Shown piece after piece: positions 24,662 to 36,289 of a stretch of DNA of 64,000 bases; the first letter of the stretch is position 1; every line of letters begins with the position of its first letter. Both the position numbers and the translations under genes were made by a program. The DNA lies in assembly GCA_001661515.1 (NCBI GenBank), contig LUVW01000039.1:313898-377897 (forward strand). The letters are read 5' to 3'. The stretch comes from Capniomyces stellatus. Taxonomy: Eukaryota > Kickxellomycota > Harpellomycetes > Harpellales > Legeriomycetaceae. The notes under the pieces were generated by a model, which did not search any database, was not told the origin of the DNA, and saw only the letters and a program-made list of their open reading frames with translations.

Positions 24662-26675
24662 TTAGACTTTGTACCTAAATTGTGGATGCAAGTCGTTTAG
24701 GTTCACTTGCTCTTCTTCACTCATACTTGAGATGTCTAGAGGATTTTCGTCGCGATACTTGTTTACCCTTTTGAAATAGATCATGAGAGAAACTGACAAC
24801 ACGATTGTCAAAACCTGCAAAACAATCATAATTATAAACCCTATAGTGAATTTAGGAGCCAGATTGATTGTAAAGGCATATGACGCAAATATAGTCCCCA
24901 GTGTACCCACAGAAATAATCAAAGCTGATGTCATTAGCCTCTTGGCAATGCCACCTGTGTTTACTGAGGCCCATGTCATGATTATTGACACATTTGAACC
25001 AGCGCCAATACCAGCAATGCACAAGAATACCAGCTTTGTTTTGTTTCCTGGAATAAAACCAGCCCCAATAAACCCAATAAGGACAGTGCTTGCATTGATC
25101 GAAGTCAAAATCCAAAGCGGCTTTGTATTAACAAGCTTTGTCATAACCACTGCCATTATGAGTCCAGCAACGGCTGGAAGCGATGAAAATAGCAACGACG
25201 TACTAGCAGCGAAGCCCATTTCTCTGATAATCGTTGGGTTAAATATGCCAATTACGTTGTTTGAGTACATTACACCAATGAACATTATGATAAAAGGGAC
25301 CATTTTCCAATCTTTTATGGCCTTTAAAGACTGTCCAAATGACAGCGTAGCTTTTATAGCTGAGCCTTGGCTTGCTTTAATCCGGCGTATTGCTAACTGG
25401 CGCTCTTCCTCAGTCAGTATGTTTGATGTTTCAGGAAAATCAAGGATCAAGAAAAACGCCACTATCCCTACCACAACGGAAATCGCTCCCTCAAACACAA
25501 AGATGTTTTGGTATTTTTGCATTCCCTCGATCTAATGTTATTTTCATTACAAATATGATTTATTTTATTGATTTGGTCTATTGATTTGGTCTATTGATTT
25601 GGTCTATTGATTTGGTCTATTGATTTGGTCTATTGATTTGGTTTGAGTTGATCCAACCTGATATGTTCTAGTCTAGTCTGGTACAGCTCCTGACTTTTTT
25701 TTTCACTGTTTCGACCATTATCCTTTCTTTTATACCATTTATAGCGGGAGTGGATTTTATCACCACAGTTAATTACCCTGATTTCCGACAAAGCGTAGGC
25801 AAGCGGCCCTCCAATAATCCCGGTTATAGGCAACGCTGAAAAAAATATAGACATACGAGACCCAACTTCCTGTCGTGTATACCAGTAAGGCAAGTATGCT
25901 ACTACGCCAGGTGCAAACCCACACTGAATAATCCCAAGTAGGCATCTAAGTGCTACAAATGCTGTTCCATTCTTTGCCAACGCCAGGCACCCTGTAACAA
26001 GTGCCCACCCGATGCCAAGAATTCCAAACCAGATACGTGGTTTGATCATTTTCAGCAAAATGTTTGAAGGAACTATAAAGATACATGGTCCATTACGATT
26101 TAGTTGCTTTTAAACTTGGTGATATATTTACTAGGCGCAAGAACAAAGTTTCAAGTTTAACCCACTCAAGGAATGTCGTCTCTCACTCTCTATCCTTCTC
26201 TCTTTTTCTCTCTTTATTACTGTCTATCTCTCCCTTTTTCTCGCTTTCCTTGTCACACACACACACACTCTCTCTCTCACTCACTCACTCTCTCTCTTTC
26301 TCTTTAAAAAAAACAACAAAAATAGTAATACAAGGAAAACTATATAGTATTCGGCTTTAGATGTTTACCCTCAAATATCATGCCAAAAATAGCATACAAG
26401 GCCAGGATATTTCCTTCTTCGATGTGGCTCAGCTTGAGACCCTGTCTGAGTCCTACTACATACGCAAACCCAATGTTTGCTCTATCCACCAACGAACATA
26501 TATACAGCAGTGTTAAGATAGGTATCAAACGGGTATCTATTTTTTTCAAATACCGAGCCAGCACCTCCTTTTCATAAGATGTTAGCTCTGTTTCGACGTT
26601 TAGCTCAAATTCTTCCTTGCGCTCCTTGAGATCCAGCCCGGACTCTGTCACGATACTTTCCGATTTGTCCGACAT
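24662..26675 (-). CDS. MFS permease of the Dal5/Tna1-like anion:cation symporter family
   Basis: Three exons in reading order: 26675-26369, 26072-25777, 25531-24662 (490 aa). Twelve-span major facilitator. Seen: cytosolic N-terminus, KKIDTRLIPILTLLYICSLV and DRANIGFAYV (family signature of the first span and loop), FEVPSNILLKMIKPRIW reconstructed across intron 1, LRCLLGIIQCGFAPGVVAYL with YWYTRQE, the ETSNILTEEERQLAIRRI central loop, and a second half with NNVIGIFNPTIIREMG. The family imports small carboxylates such as allantoate, nicotinate, biotin or pantothenate with protons; the substrate here cannot be read from sequence. Intron 1 is a CT-rich low-complexity block and intron 2 carries a six-copy 13-bp repeat. 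Confidence 0.92.
25566..25643. repeat. 13-bp tandem repeat in permease intron 2
   Basis: Six consecutive copies of TATTGATTTGGTC, the last ending in T. Entirely inside the intron 25532-25776 of the MFS permease. Confidence 0.95.
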
Positions 26676-28538
26676 ACTTTAAGAGCAGTTATGTTTCCCA
26701 AATTGATACACAAGATTGATCAGTTTGGGTAGCGATGAATGTTGGTAAAGTTGTTTAAAATCAGGTCGTATTAAGGTTAGATTGTGCTAAAATTTATACT
26801 GCCGCAGAAAAAACAATGATTAGAAACTGAAAACTGGATACTGGATACCGGATTGACTTTAAGCTTGCTGATTTCTGAGCTTCTTTTTTTTTGTATTCTT
26901 GACCTTTTATTCTCTGTTTAACCTTGATGCTTTATCTTATTCCAGACTATACGTTTAATAGTTTATATTTCTATTTCGATGCAGTTGATGCAAAAAATTA
27001 ATATTAAATATTTTTGTTAAAGTCAAGGTCGAGGTAAAAACAAGACCAAGTGGGTTACAAAAAAAAATTAAATGTTAAATCCCCCTTTCCCTTCGTCTAC
27101 TTGCCTGTTATAATCCAAAGTTAGTCTCTTTATAAAAAAAAAAAAAATGAAGAAAGTATTACAAGTGCATGTTGAGCAAACAAAAAGCTTATTGTCAAGT
27201 TCTAGTTGCTAAAGCGAGCGACTAATGGATTTAATTACGCAGTAGATGGAAATCAGTAGAAAAAAAGTAGAAAAAAGAGGTAATAAATACGATCATTTTA
27301 TTTTTATTTGATCCAGCCTGTATAACCCTATTAAATGGTGTTAACACTATTCTTCACTAGTTGTAATGTCAACAGATGGGTTAGCTCTGGGGACCGAAAA
27401 AAAAGAAAGAAAAAAAGCATAAACAATATCCATTATAGGCCAAAGCTTCTTCAAAAGCACATGAAATATCAAAAGTTTAGCTTTGATTTCAATAAAAATA
27501 AACTTTTGGCGTGTTGGGTCGTGTCGAGTTGATTTGTATTTATAAGCTATTTAAAAAAAAGTTTGTTTGAGCTAAATTAATTCAAGCACAAAAATAAAAA
27601 AATTATGATCCTACCAGTTCATTTGCTGCTAATTAACATTTACAAGTTAACTTGAACGTTTTAGTTGGAAAATTGACAAATTAGCGATATGCCAAAGTTA
27701 AAATAAATAAATTCGTCAAAATTGGTAATAAAACTAATAAAGCTTTATAGTGAATGGTGTTTATTTGTTTACCAATCTTCATTATGATAAACTCCATAAT
27801 TTAAAGTTTTGAGGTTAACAAGTAGTATTTAGTAAATTAAAAAAAAACTCATTCGTTATTCCTTTAGCAGTTTTTTTCCCTTGCAACAGTAATTCAGTGT
27901 TACCAAATATTAGGTCGAATAAAGCAAGACGCGAGCAAGTAAAAAGGAGTTAAAAGCCAAAGGCCTGGTCATACTAGACGCCGTGTTCAGGAAAAAAAAG
28001 GCGTTTAGCTAAAGATTATGTGACTTAAAATGAAAGTGAATCCTTTTAGAGCTTATAATGAAGCTTCGTAAACAGATGGTACTATCAATTTTAAATTGCT
28101 ACGTATAAATGTGTTTCACAAGCTTCAAAATGTGTTTCGGCATCAAGCCAAAGAGTGAGTAGTAGCTGCAATTGCAGCAGTCGTGTTTAAATGTTTTGTC
28201 TGGAAAGTACAATTGTAATGTCTTGAAAAATGTTTGCCATTATTGCTGAGTGGGTCATATCCAAACATGCGAGTGGTATGTAACCTACGGCGAATAGTGG
28301 TTGGGAATCTCCAAGGTCGCGAGTCGCCAGTTTATACAAACGTTTCGCAAATATCAGCTTTACCCAAATTTTTAGACTTAAACTTTTAGACCTAAACTTT
28401 TAGAACCTAACTTGAACATAAAGTTTCAATATAAATGCCCTTCAATACTGGGTTTATCAAGCAAAGACGATCGCTGGTTTATATCACCGAGTGGTGGTTT
28501 TGTTGCAAATGTATTCTTCATCTAAATTTCTTCAACAA
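26676..28538. other. intergenic, 1.9 kb
   Basis: Between the permease 5' end and the 3' end of the esterase gene. Poly-A tracts and short frames only; a 65-codon plus-strand frame at 27335-27532 is Lys-rich because of poly-A and not convincing. Confidence 0.55.
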
Positions 28539-29738
28539 CTAAATTTCCAAAATTACAATTAAAAGTACACATGCTAAAACGAGAGAATGTATCATTGCTA
28601 TGCTATTATCGGCACATCCAGAGTTATGGCTATATCCACGTTCAAATTCGCTATTTTTAGTGTTGATTATATGTTCTGCATTCTTGATTGTCTCGTTTAT
28701 ACCATACTCTTCTATCCTCAGTTTGCCTGTTGTATAAGAGTGGTTATAGTACAGCATGTTGTCGCGGCTTTTTGAGTGTGTCAAATTATACTTTTCTAGT
28801 AGCCTTTCATAGTCGCTGGCGTTGTATACATATGATCCCGAGTTGATTGTTTCATTGACTACAGATCCAATATAGGAATTAACAGAGGTTGACGGATGCA
28901 TCACGTCAAAGTACAAATATTTATCCGAGTCTTTACAGGTAGTTATTTTATTGTCCTGCATTACATTACATGGTAATTTGGTATTTTCAATTCCCAAACC
29001 TTTTGTAAAGCTTAGTCCATCGCCATCCTCACCAAATGTTGTATACAAATCAATGTAACGCAGCCAATTAATCCTGCCTTTTGGCTTGACGCTAAACATC
29101 CGGATTTTTTCTTCCAGCATGATATTTATTTTTTTTGTTAAAAGTTCCAACCCCATCATTTCAGATTTGATATTTTTGTTGTAAATTGGTAGCGATTTGG
29201 AATCTGGCAAGTTGATGATCAAAATATTCTTATACCCACTGTCTATCATCAGCCTCGCCGATTCCATGATGCCGTCAATAGTACTTGTTGCAAAATTTTC
29301 AATGTTGTACAAGTTTGAGTTTAAACTTTGCAAATTCCTATATATTCCCAAAGTCTGCACTTGTATAGCCACAATGTCGTTTTCTTTTGCCTGTTTAATC
29401 ACACTATTCCCTATTAGATCGTTAAACTTGCCGACCTGGGCTACTGTATACCTGACACTTGATTTAAAGTCCACGTTCTTGCTTTCTGGTGTAGTATCAA
29501 TGCTACTCGTGCAAGTCGAAAAGTTTATCAATGTGTGGTTTCCAAAAAACGAAACATACTCATTCCAAGCCGGGCCGTTGGAGTACCTATTATTCCAATA
29601 AGGAATGCTGTATGGATTGAAGTTGCAATTGCCTATATCCGAGAAGCTATTGCCAAAAACAATAAGATGCGACACAGAGTATACTCTATTAACAAATAGG
29701 CTTAGGTATATAAACCTTGATAATGCGTGCTTGCCCAT
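28539..29738 (-). CDS. secreted SGNH/GDSL-type esterase, possibly membrane- or GPI-anchored
   Basis: Single exon, ATG at 29738 (399 aa); an upstream in-frame TTG is ignored because the ATG starts a good signal peptide (MGKHALSRFIYLSLFVNRVY). Catalytic motifs of SGNH hydrolases are visible: IVFGNSFSDIGN carries the nucleophile (about Ser31), and YFDVMHPST carries the Asp/His pair (about 276/279). The block-I sequence is GNSFSD, as in fungal CE16-like and choline-ester-type members. Such enzymes hydrolyse acetyl or lipid esters outside the cell. The C-terminus is a hydrophobic span (SLVLACVLLIVILEI) preceded by NSGCADNS, which fits a GPI attachment signal or a tail anchor. Many Asn-x-Ser/Thr sites. 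The exact substrate is not inferable. Confidence 0.82.
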   Translation of the reverse strand: MGKHALSRFIYLSLFVNRVYSVSHLIVFGNSFSDIGNCNFNPYSIPYWNNRYSNGPAWNEYVSFFGNHTLINFSTCTSSIDTTPESKNVDFKSSVRYTVAQVGKFNDLIGNSVIKQAKENDIVAIQVQTLGIYRNLQSLNSNLYNIENFATSTIDGIMESARLMIDSGYKNILIINLPDSKSLPIYNKNIKSEMMGLELLTKKINIMLEEKIRMFSVKPKGRINWLRYIDLYTTFGEDGDGLSFTKGLGIENTKLPCNVMQDNKITTCKDSDKYLYFDVMHPSTSVNSYIGSVVNETINSGSYVYNASDYERLLEKYNLTHSKSRDNMLYYNHSYTTGKLRIEEYGINETIKNAEHIINTKNSEFERGYSHNSGCADNSIAMIHSLVLACVLLIVILEI

Positions 29739-31280
29739 TTCCTCTTGGCGTTCTAGTACCAACCAACAAGTCGATTTGCTCGATGTAACGCTCAGTAAAA
29801 AATACAGCTATTACTGTAAGATTAAAGTATTAAGAACTGGAAAAAAAAACAATATTATTAAGCTTACAATTAACTTGACGATAAGTATAGTTTAAAAAGT
29901 TGATATGCTCATAAATACGATCCTAAAGGATATGTCGTTGCTTTTATTGTCGATTAACATAAAGAAAACACATAAGCATAAAGCTGAAAACTTTTAAAAA
30001 CTATCAGCTCAAAACTAAACATGTTTATTAAAAAGTGAGCGGTTACAGTAAAAAAAAAGCTGAGCTACCATAATCACGATCCACGCTCATCAGTTTGTCA
30101 ATTATAATAATTCAATAAATATTTATTCTAGCTGGCGCCATAATGGCAAGAATATGGGCGAAAATTAATGTTATAGCCCCCAGAGTAAAATCATCAGCAT
30201 TAAACCAATAGCCAGCTGATCTGTTTTCAGGCTTGAGTCGAGCGGCAGAATTGATCACTGAGAATTGACATTTGGTATAATATGGGCCTATAAAATATAA
30301 GTTGGTAGGCTTAATCTACCTGCCTTCCAATCAAAATATTAATGTGGCTGATTGCACTCATTCGGTCTCCAGCTTCTTCTAAATACACAATTTTTATTGG
30401 GCTGCCTTAATTTACTCTAGACCAGTAATGCATAAATAATTTAAACTTGGTAAAACTAACGAGTTGGAGTTGAATTTGGGGATCACTTATCAAAGCGATG
30501 CAAGGCACACAATTACAAAAAACAAAGGGTATTTTTGGGCACTAGTGCTTTATCAACTAAACTTAGTTACGTGAGTTGGTTCTCGGGTAACCAGTTTTGG
30601 TATTAGTTTTGGTATTGGTATTGGTATTGGTATTGGTATTGGTATTGGTATTGGTATTGGTATTGGTATTGATATTGGTATTGGTATTGGAGGCTATACT
30701 GAGTAGACTGCTCTAGGTAAAACCAATTACTCGGCGGTATAAAAATACAGACTTATGCTGTTGAGAGCTACGGCAAACACTTTAATGATACAAGAAATGA
30801 ATTAAAAAAGTAAAGCTTGAGGTTGTAACCAGAATAAATGTGAGGATTTAGCAGAACCAGGTTGGGCCAATAAAAACACGGTATGTAATTCAACAATTAG
30901 GGTTTGAAACTCAACGAAATTAACTTGGGGGCATTTTTTTATAAAGCACAAACAGATTAAATACAACAACACTCAGGCGTTTATTCTGCAGAGCTTTGTA
31001 AGATCATCATCCCGGAATGCAATAAAAGGAGGCAGCTACTATTAGTTGAAAGTATACAATCACTTTTATTTTACTGCTTTTGTTTTAATAATATAAAGAG
31101 GCAAATACTATAGAAAACGGCTTTTATATTAAGGACTAAAAACAGGGTTTCAAATCTATACAGGGAAACTTCATTAAAAGCAAAAAAAGAAAAAGAAATA
31201 AGCAGCAAGATTATTTTAAACCAAATAGCAATCTGGTAAAAAAGTAGGCAAGACTTTAACAGGAACGAAATATCAGCGAG
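29739..31280. other. divergent intergenic region with (GGTATT)n microsatellite
   Basis: 1.5 kb between the divergently transcribed esterase and ARP2 genes. A hexanucleotide array of GGTATT, with one GATATT interruption, fills about 30605-30690. No gene seen. Confidence 0.6.
30605..30690. repeat. (GGTATT)n hexanucleotide microsatellite
   Basis: About 14 near-perfect tandem copies with a single GATATT variant. It lies in the spacer between divergent genes and is not in a coding frame of either. Confidence 0.95.
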
Positions 31281-32823
31281 ATGAACAGCAGAAACGTAAT
31301 TGTGGTTGACAATGGAACAGGTGTAAGTCATAGATATAGAAGAGCTTGTTTTGGTGAAATGAGTCTCCTTTGCATTTATATCCGAGTAGAAATAGTTGAA
31401 AAATGATCGTATGAAGGGCAACGGGATGATTCTGCTAGATTTAGAGTGGAAATATATACAGATGCAAATACAAATACAAATATAAAAAAGAATCGTTGCT
31501 GGCTTGATTGAATAATCAGACTTCTAGAGGACATTTTCTCATCAAACTTTATTATCAACACTAAACAAGTGGAAAAAAAAAAGAATTAGTGTCACTTTGC
31601 CTAAATTTAGCTTTATTCACATGTGTTAACAAAGAAGCAGCAAGATTTAACTCGACTAAATGTAATAAAAATAGTTTGCCAAGGTTGGGTACTCGGGTTC
31701 GAATTTCCCAGAGCATGTGTTTCCTTCAGTGGTAGGTAGACCAATGTTGCGTGCAGAGGAAGCCAGTACAGCCTCTGAGCTACCTTTTGAAGTGAAAGAC
31801 ATTAATGTAGGGGACGAAGCAGCAGCGCTGAGGTCGGTTCTATCAATGTCATACCCACTGGAAAACGGGATTATAAAGAATTGGGAGGATATGAAGCACG
31901 TTTGGGATTACACGTTTTACGAAAAACTGAAAATCGATCCAAGCGAAAGCAAGATTTTGCTGACTGAGGCGCCGTTGAATCCGAAATCGAACCGTGAAAA
32001 GATGGTTGAGGTGATGTTTGAAGAGTATGGATTCCAGTCGGTTTATATTGCGATTCAGGCGGTTTTGACGCTGTATGCACAGGGACTTTTGACTGGAGTT
32101 GTTATTGACTCGGGAGACGGAGTGACACACATTATTCCGGTGTACCAGGGCTACTCGTTGCCTCACTTGACCAAGCGGTTGGATGTTGCTGGCAGACACG
32201 TGACCCACTACTTGATTAAGCTGCTTCAGGCGCGTGGATATGCGTTCAACAGAACAGCAGACTTTGAAACAGTGCGTCAAATCAAAGAAAAGACCTGCTA
32301 TATAAGCTACGACTTGGGCCTGGACAAAAAGCTAGCTACCGAAACAACCACCCTGGTAAAGTCCTACACTCTTCCCGATGGCCGTGTAATCAAAGTGTCG
32401 TCTGAAAGGTTCCAGGCCCCAGAATGTATGTTCCAGCCCGAGCTGATCAACGTCGAGTCCCCGGGAGTAGCTGAACTATTGCTGAACGTGGTCCAAGAGT
32501 CGCCAATTGATATCAGGGCTGATCTGTACCGCCATGTAATTCTATCGGGAGGATCCTCCATGTATGCTGGGTACCCAAGCCGGCTAGAGAAGGAAGTCAA
32601 GCAGCTTTACTTGGAGCGTGTGTTGAACGGGAATGCTGAACGACTTGACAAGTTCAAGCTGCAAATTGACGACCCTCCAAACCGTAAACACATGGTTTTC
32701 TTGGGTGGTGCCGTTCTTGCTGATGTAATGAAGGACAACGAGAATGCCTGGATCACCAAGGCTGAATGGGAAGAAAGTGGTGTTCGCGCGCTTGACAAGA
32801 TCTCTGCTGCAGAGCTGCGTTGA
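31281..32823 (+). CDS. ARP2: actin-related protein 2 (Arp2/3 complex)
   Basis: Two exons: 31281-31322 and 31675-32823 (396 aa; Arp2 is about 390). Arp2 with Arp3 forms the pseudo-dimer that nucleates branched actin filaments, in fungi mainly at endocytic patches. The 14-residue first exon holds the phosphate-binding loop VIVVDNGTG, completed after the intron by [14 protein letters not shown]. Other actin-fold motifs: [73 protein letters not shown]. The 352-nt intron is longer than most here. Converges with the Cup1-like gene. Confidence 0.97.
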
Positions 32824-33197
32824 TTTACCATCCACCCATTTTTTTATTTTTGCTTTCCAATACTCTTATTTGGTGCTAGTATTACTCTCCCCCCTTCTTT
32901 CTTTTATCCATTTCTTTTTCACTACTCTTTTTTTTATTTTTGCCGGCTTTTAATAACAAACCAACACGCAACTTTGCAATACTTACAACTTTACAGGACT
33001 AGGGTTGGGAAATCTTTAAGGCTATAGAAGATCAACCAAAGCGATAGTCTAGAGTCTTTTTCTTTTCACTACCGAGACGCTCAAATACCTGTATCTATTA
33101 TTTAGTCCAATCGACTACTTTTCTCTGGATGACTACATGCTCAACACTGAAGCACACCCTTTCAAGATAATTAATTAGAAGATTTTAGAATGAAGGG

Positions 33198-33245
<48 letters not shown>

Positions 33246-33548
33246 TGATGTATAATGTTTATAAATTGTATCCGTCAATGTTTATAGCTCCCTTGGTTGC
33301 AATTGCAATTTATATTTCTGCTTTGTTTAATAAAACCAAAAAAAAAAAAAAAAAAGGGAAAAGCACCGCTGATTTAGTCGCAAACCCCCCGAAATGACCA
33401 ATGTCAGAGTTGGAAAAGTCCAAGCAGTGGGTTTGCAGAGTATTAAAAGACTATTATACAAAAAAAAAAAAACCGGGCAATCTATAAATCAGACACACGG
33501 CTTTCAACCCAAATACGCCGTAAGCTAAACAAAGTAGGGTGGTTGCAT
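32824..33548. other. convergent 3' spacer with (GA)n tract
   Basis: 0.7 kb between two gene ends. A GA dinucleotide tract lies at about 33197-33240 and poly-A runs near 33338 and 33460. No gene seen. Confidence 0.6.
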
Positions 33549-35058
33549 TTAGAGAAATTCATTTCCAATGTCAACCGACTTTGTGGTAGTAGGCGGGGGT
33601 GACAATGCAAATAGAGACTTGGAAACTCGTATTCTCTCCTTGGTATGGGTGCTATTGAAATTCTTTCCGGTAGACTGATGGTCATGACCACCAGCTTGGC
33701 TCAGATGTGTATTATCGGACCCAAGTTCGCCATAGCCAACGCTGGTTAAAAGCGGGGTTTGGTGGAGTGGGTTATTCGGTATTATAAATGGCGACTGATC
33801 AAGAATCTTCATATAGGCCCGCCTAATAACTCTGGCATCTGGCATTTTACACCATACTTTCTGCCACTTTAGTGATACTTCCAGTTGTTCTCGAGTAGCT
33901 GGATCAGCCTTTATCAGATCGATATTTAAAACCGAATTAGCGTCGGCTACTTTAACTGGACTCGAATTGGTGGATCCGAAATCCAAACACAGTAGCCGAA
34001 ATTTCTTTCCAGAATTTACCTGGTTATTTTTTGGATTGCTTGAGAGGTTGAAGTTATTACAATTCAGTGCTGGCTTGTTCAAGTAGTTGTCTACTATAAC
34101 GCCCGACTTTGATCTATTTTCCAATAACCCAATCATATGCACCGGCAATGGCGCAAATAGTCTGGACAATATAGCGTCGTAATGGAGGTTTTGTAAGCGG
34201 ATTGCATTGTTTTTTCTAACCACTCGATGCGTTGGCAGCTTGACTGGTATTTTATCCGCTCCTATTTGACTTGTCAGCAAAGAGTACAATACTGGATGTG
34301 TCGATTCTAATGTTTGGGTATCAAATGGCAGCTTCGCGCCTTGTATAAGCTCCGTACGTTTCTAATAACAAACGTAAAAAAAAAAAAAAGTGAGCAAAAT
34401 TAACAATTTCAACAATAAATTTGTCTCGGGCGGCTCTTATACAAGACTAGTGAAATATAAATGTACCCTGAAAACATAATTCAACAAACAAAAAAAAAAG
34501 AGATACTTACAAATAATATTCTCCATTTCAAGTTGCCGGCTCTCCCGTAACCCATTCTCAGGATGTGTACTATGCTTTCGTTATCACCTTCGTTTGCTTT
34601 TTTCAGCTTCTTTAGATGCTATTATCGATAACAAAATGTGCAAATAATCAGGATTCATTCATCAATTCACCGAATTTAATAACCAAAAGTGCCACAACAT
34701 AATCTAAAATGATATGAATATCCCGCAAAGTTTATAATATCCTACTCTTTTCCCAACATGGTACTTTCTATAGATCTTGAGCTCGTTCTTTTCATTTTCC
34801 CAGCGCAAAAACCTTTCTCTAGCATGTTCTTTTATATACTCTCTAAGATTACGGAAACCATAATAATGAATTATAAAAACCGCCGTTTTTTTGTTTCTTT
34901 TCGTTTTAAAAGCAGGTATTTTCAAATTAGAATTCAATTTACCTGCAATTATCATCAAAAAATTTCCTGCCCTCGCACAGTATGTTCCTATATAGCAGTC
35001 TGATGTGAATGGGTTTTATCTTTGGAACTTTGTATGAAACATTTGTTAGAAAATCCAT
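33549..35058 (-). CDS. LYR-motif protein with Cup1-like N-terminal domain
   Basis: Four exons in reading order: 35058-34943, 34842-34746, 34618-34511, 34361-33549 (377 aa; phases agree). The N-terminus is a complex-1 LYR domain: IRLLYRNILCEGRKF (LYR at 22-24), EYIKEHARERFLRW, then LKKLKKANEGDN and HILRMGYGRAGNLKWRIL, a spacing typical of fungal Cup1-like LYR proteins. LYR proteins are small mitochondrial assembly or Fe-S handover factors that bind acyl carrier protein; the specific task of this subfamily is unknown. The C-terminal 240 residues contain VWCKMPDARVIRRAYMKIL, probably the second conserved block, and a polar tail. The ATG at 35058 opens MDFLTNVSYKVPKIKPIH with no upstream alternative in the same frame. 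Confidence 0.78.
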
Positions 35059-35349
35059 TTCTGTGTCTGCTTTTGTAGAGTGGCTAGACGAAATGCAAAT
35101 TCGATATCGTTTATTTCTTTTTTATAACTTGAACAAACGATTAACTCGAAATACAAACAAATCGAATAAAAAGTTTACAAAGTTTACAAAATTTAATTTT
35201 GATTTTGATTTTGGTTTTTTTTTCTTTGGTTTAAAAAAAAATGCAATGTAAAAAAATACCAGTGATAAAAATAAAAATAAATTGGAAATAAGAAAAAATT
35301 GGAAATAAAAGTAATCGAACCAACAGAAACAATGACCCAACACAGATGG

Positions 35350-36289
35350 TTAAACCAGTGCTAAAACCTTAAACTCTTGTGTTGATTCTACATTACCTGA
35401 AGAAATAAAGTCCATACCGACGCCAGGCTTTTCGCTGGCTGATCCAACAACATACTTGTTCTGCAGACATGTTATACTAGCGAAAACCTATCCGATCAAC
35501 AAATAAAAGCTGGTATTTTTAGTTTGGCATTGGGCATGTATTTGGTTGTATTGAATGTTGATCCAGCAGACATTATGTATACAAGGCAGAAAACAAACAC
35601 TAACCAGCTCGCCACGGTCGTTTGTACCAACTGGTAGCGGGATGTCTGAATCGTCATTATACTCTAGGTTTAAAGGGACCCACTTTATTCTATTTTGATC
35701 GCCACACAGAATAAAACACGAGTTCATGTGCAGTTCTTTTCCTTCGTAAACAGCCGAAAACCAGCCTTTTTCATCTGATTTCCCACACTTTCCAGCCCGA
35801 TACTTGCCCTTGTAGAATGCCCTATTTACAACATTTCGTCAGTCACGTTGGTATGGTTGGCAATAATAGCTATGACGCCAGTGTGGAATGTGGCAGTAGT
35901 GCAATGCGTCCAATATATCTAGATATTATATAGCAAGTGACGGTACCTTGCAATGTATTGTGGATCGTTGTCAACCTTGTTTGAAATTTCGATTGCGTTA
36001 CTTGGTACAGTCCTAGTAGTTTAAAGTACGGTATAGTTTATTCGCACGGATTATATTTATACTTTTATATATATCAAAAAAAATTGATATATTGCTGGAA
36101 ATAAAAAAAAACAAACAAGAAAGCAAGGATATTTCAAAGCTAAAAGACTCGAACAGTATATTACCCGTTTGATGAGGACGCCCAGTAGAGCCCATATATT
36201 GCTGGTGTCTGGGGATTGATGCGTGTGTTGCTTTTCTCGGCATCTGTAATTATGGGCGAGTTGCTGATATAGGTGTATGGGTTTCCCAT
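35350..36289 (-). CDS. DM9-domain (DUF3421) protein, two repeats
   Basis: Four exons in reading order: 36289-36165, 36012-35947, 35821-35605, 35487-35350 (181 aa, all phases agree, stop TAA). After about 33 polar residues the protein is two DM9 repeats. Repeat 1: YWASSSNGTVPSNAIEI, YIARAFYKGKYRAGKCG, FSAVYEGKELHMNSCFILCG. Repeat 2: KWVPLNLE, IPLPVGTNDRGELVFASI, YVVGSASE, EFKVLALV. These are the W-V-P-A / V-P-x-N-A / G-x-x-x-P-G-K / Y-x-G-K-E / Y-x-V-L positions of the family. DM9 proteins in oysters are mannose-binding lectins and in mosquitoes respond to parasite entry; no fungal role is known to me. There is no signal peptide, so a cytosolic protein is likely. Exon 2 uses an unusual GTACCG donor. 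Confidence 0.8.

Noticed and set aside
25566..25643. CRISPR-like array
   Set aside because: The 13-bp copies are directly contiguous with no spacers and lie in a eukaryotic intron.
30605..30690. Interstitial telomere-like repeat
   Set aside because: GGTATT is not a known telomere unit of fungi and is isolated; it is a simple microsatellite.
35376..35396. Possible 21-nt intron near the DM9 gene end (GTAATG...CAAG)
   Set aside because: Too short for an intron and its length is a multiple of three; simple read-through gives an in-frame ending to the same stop.
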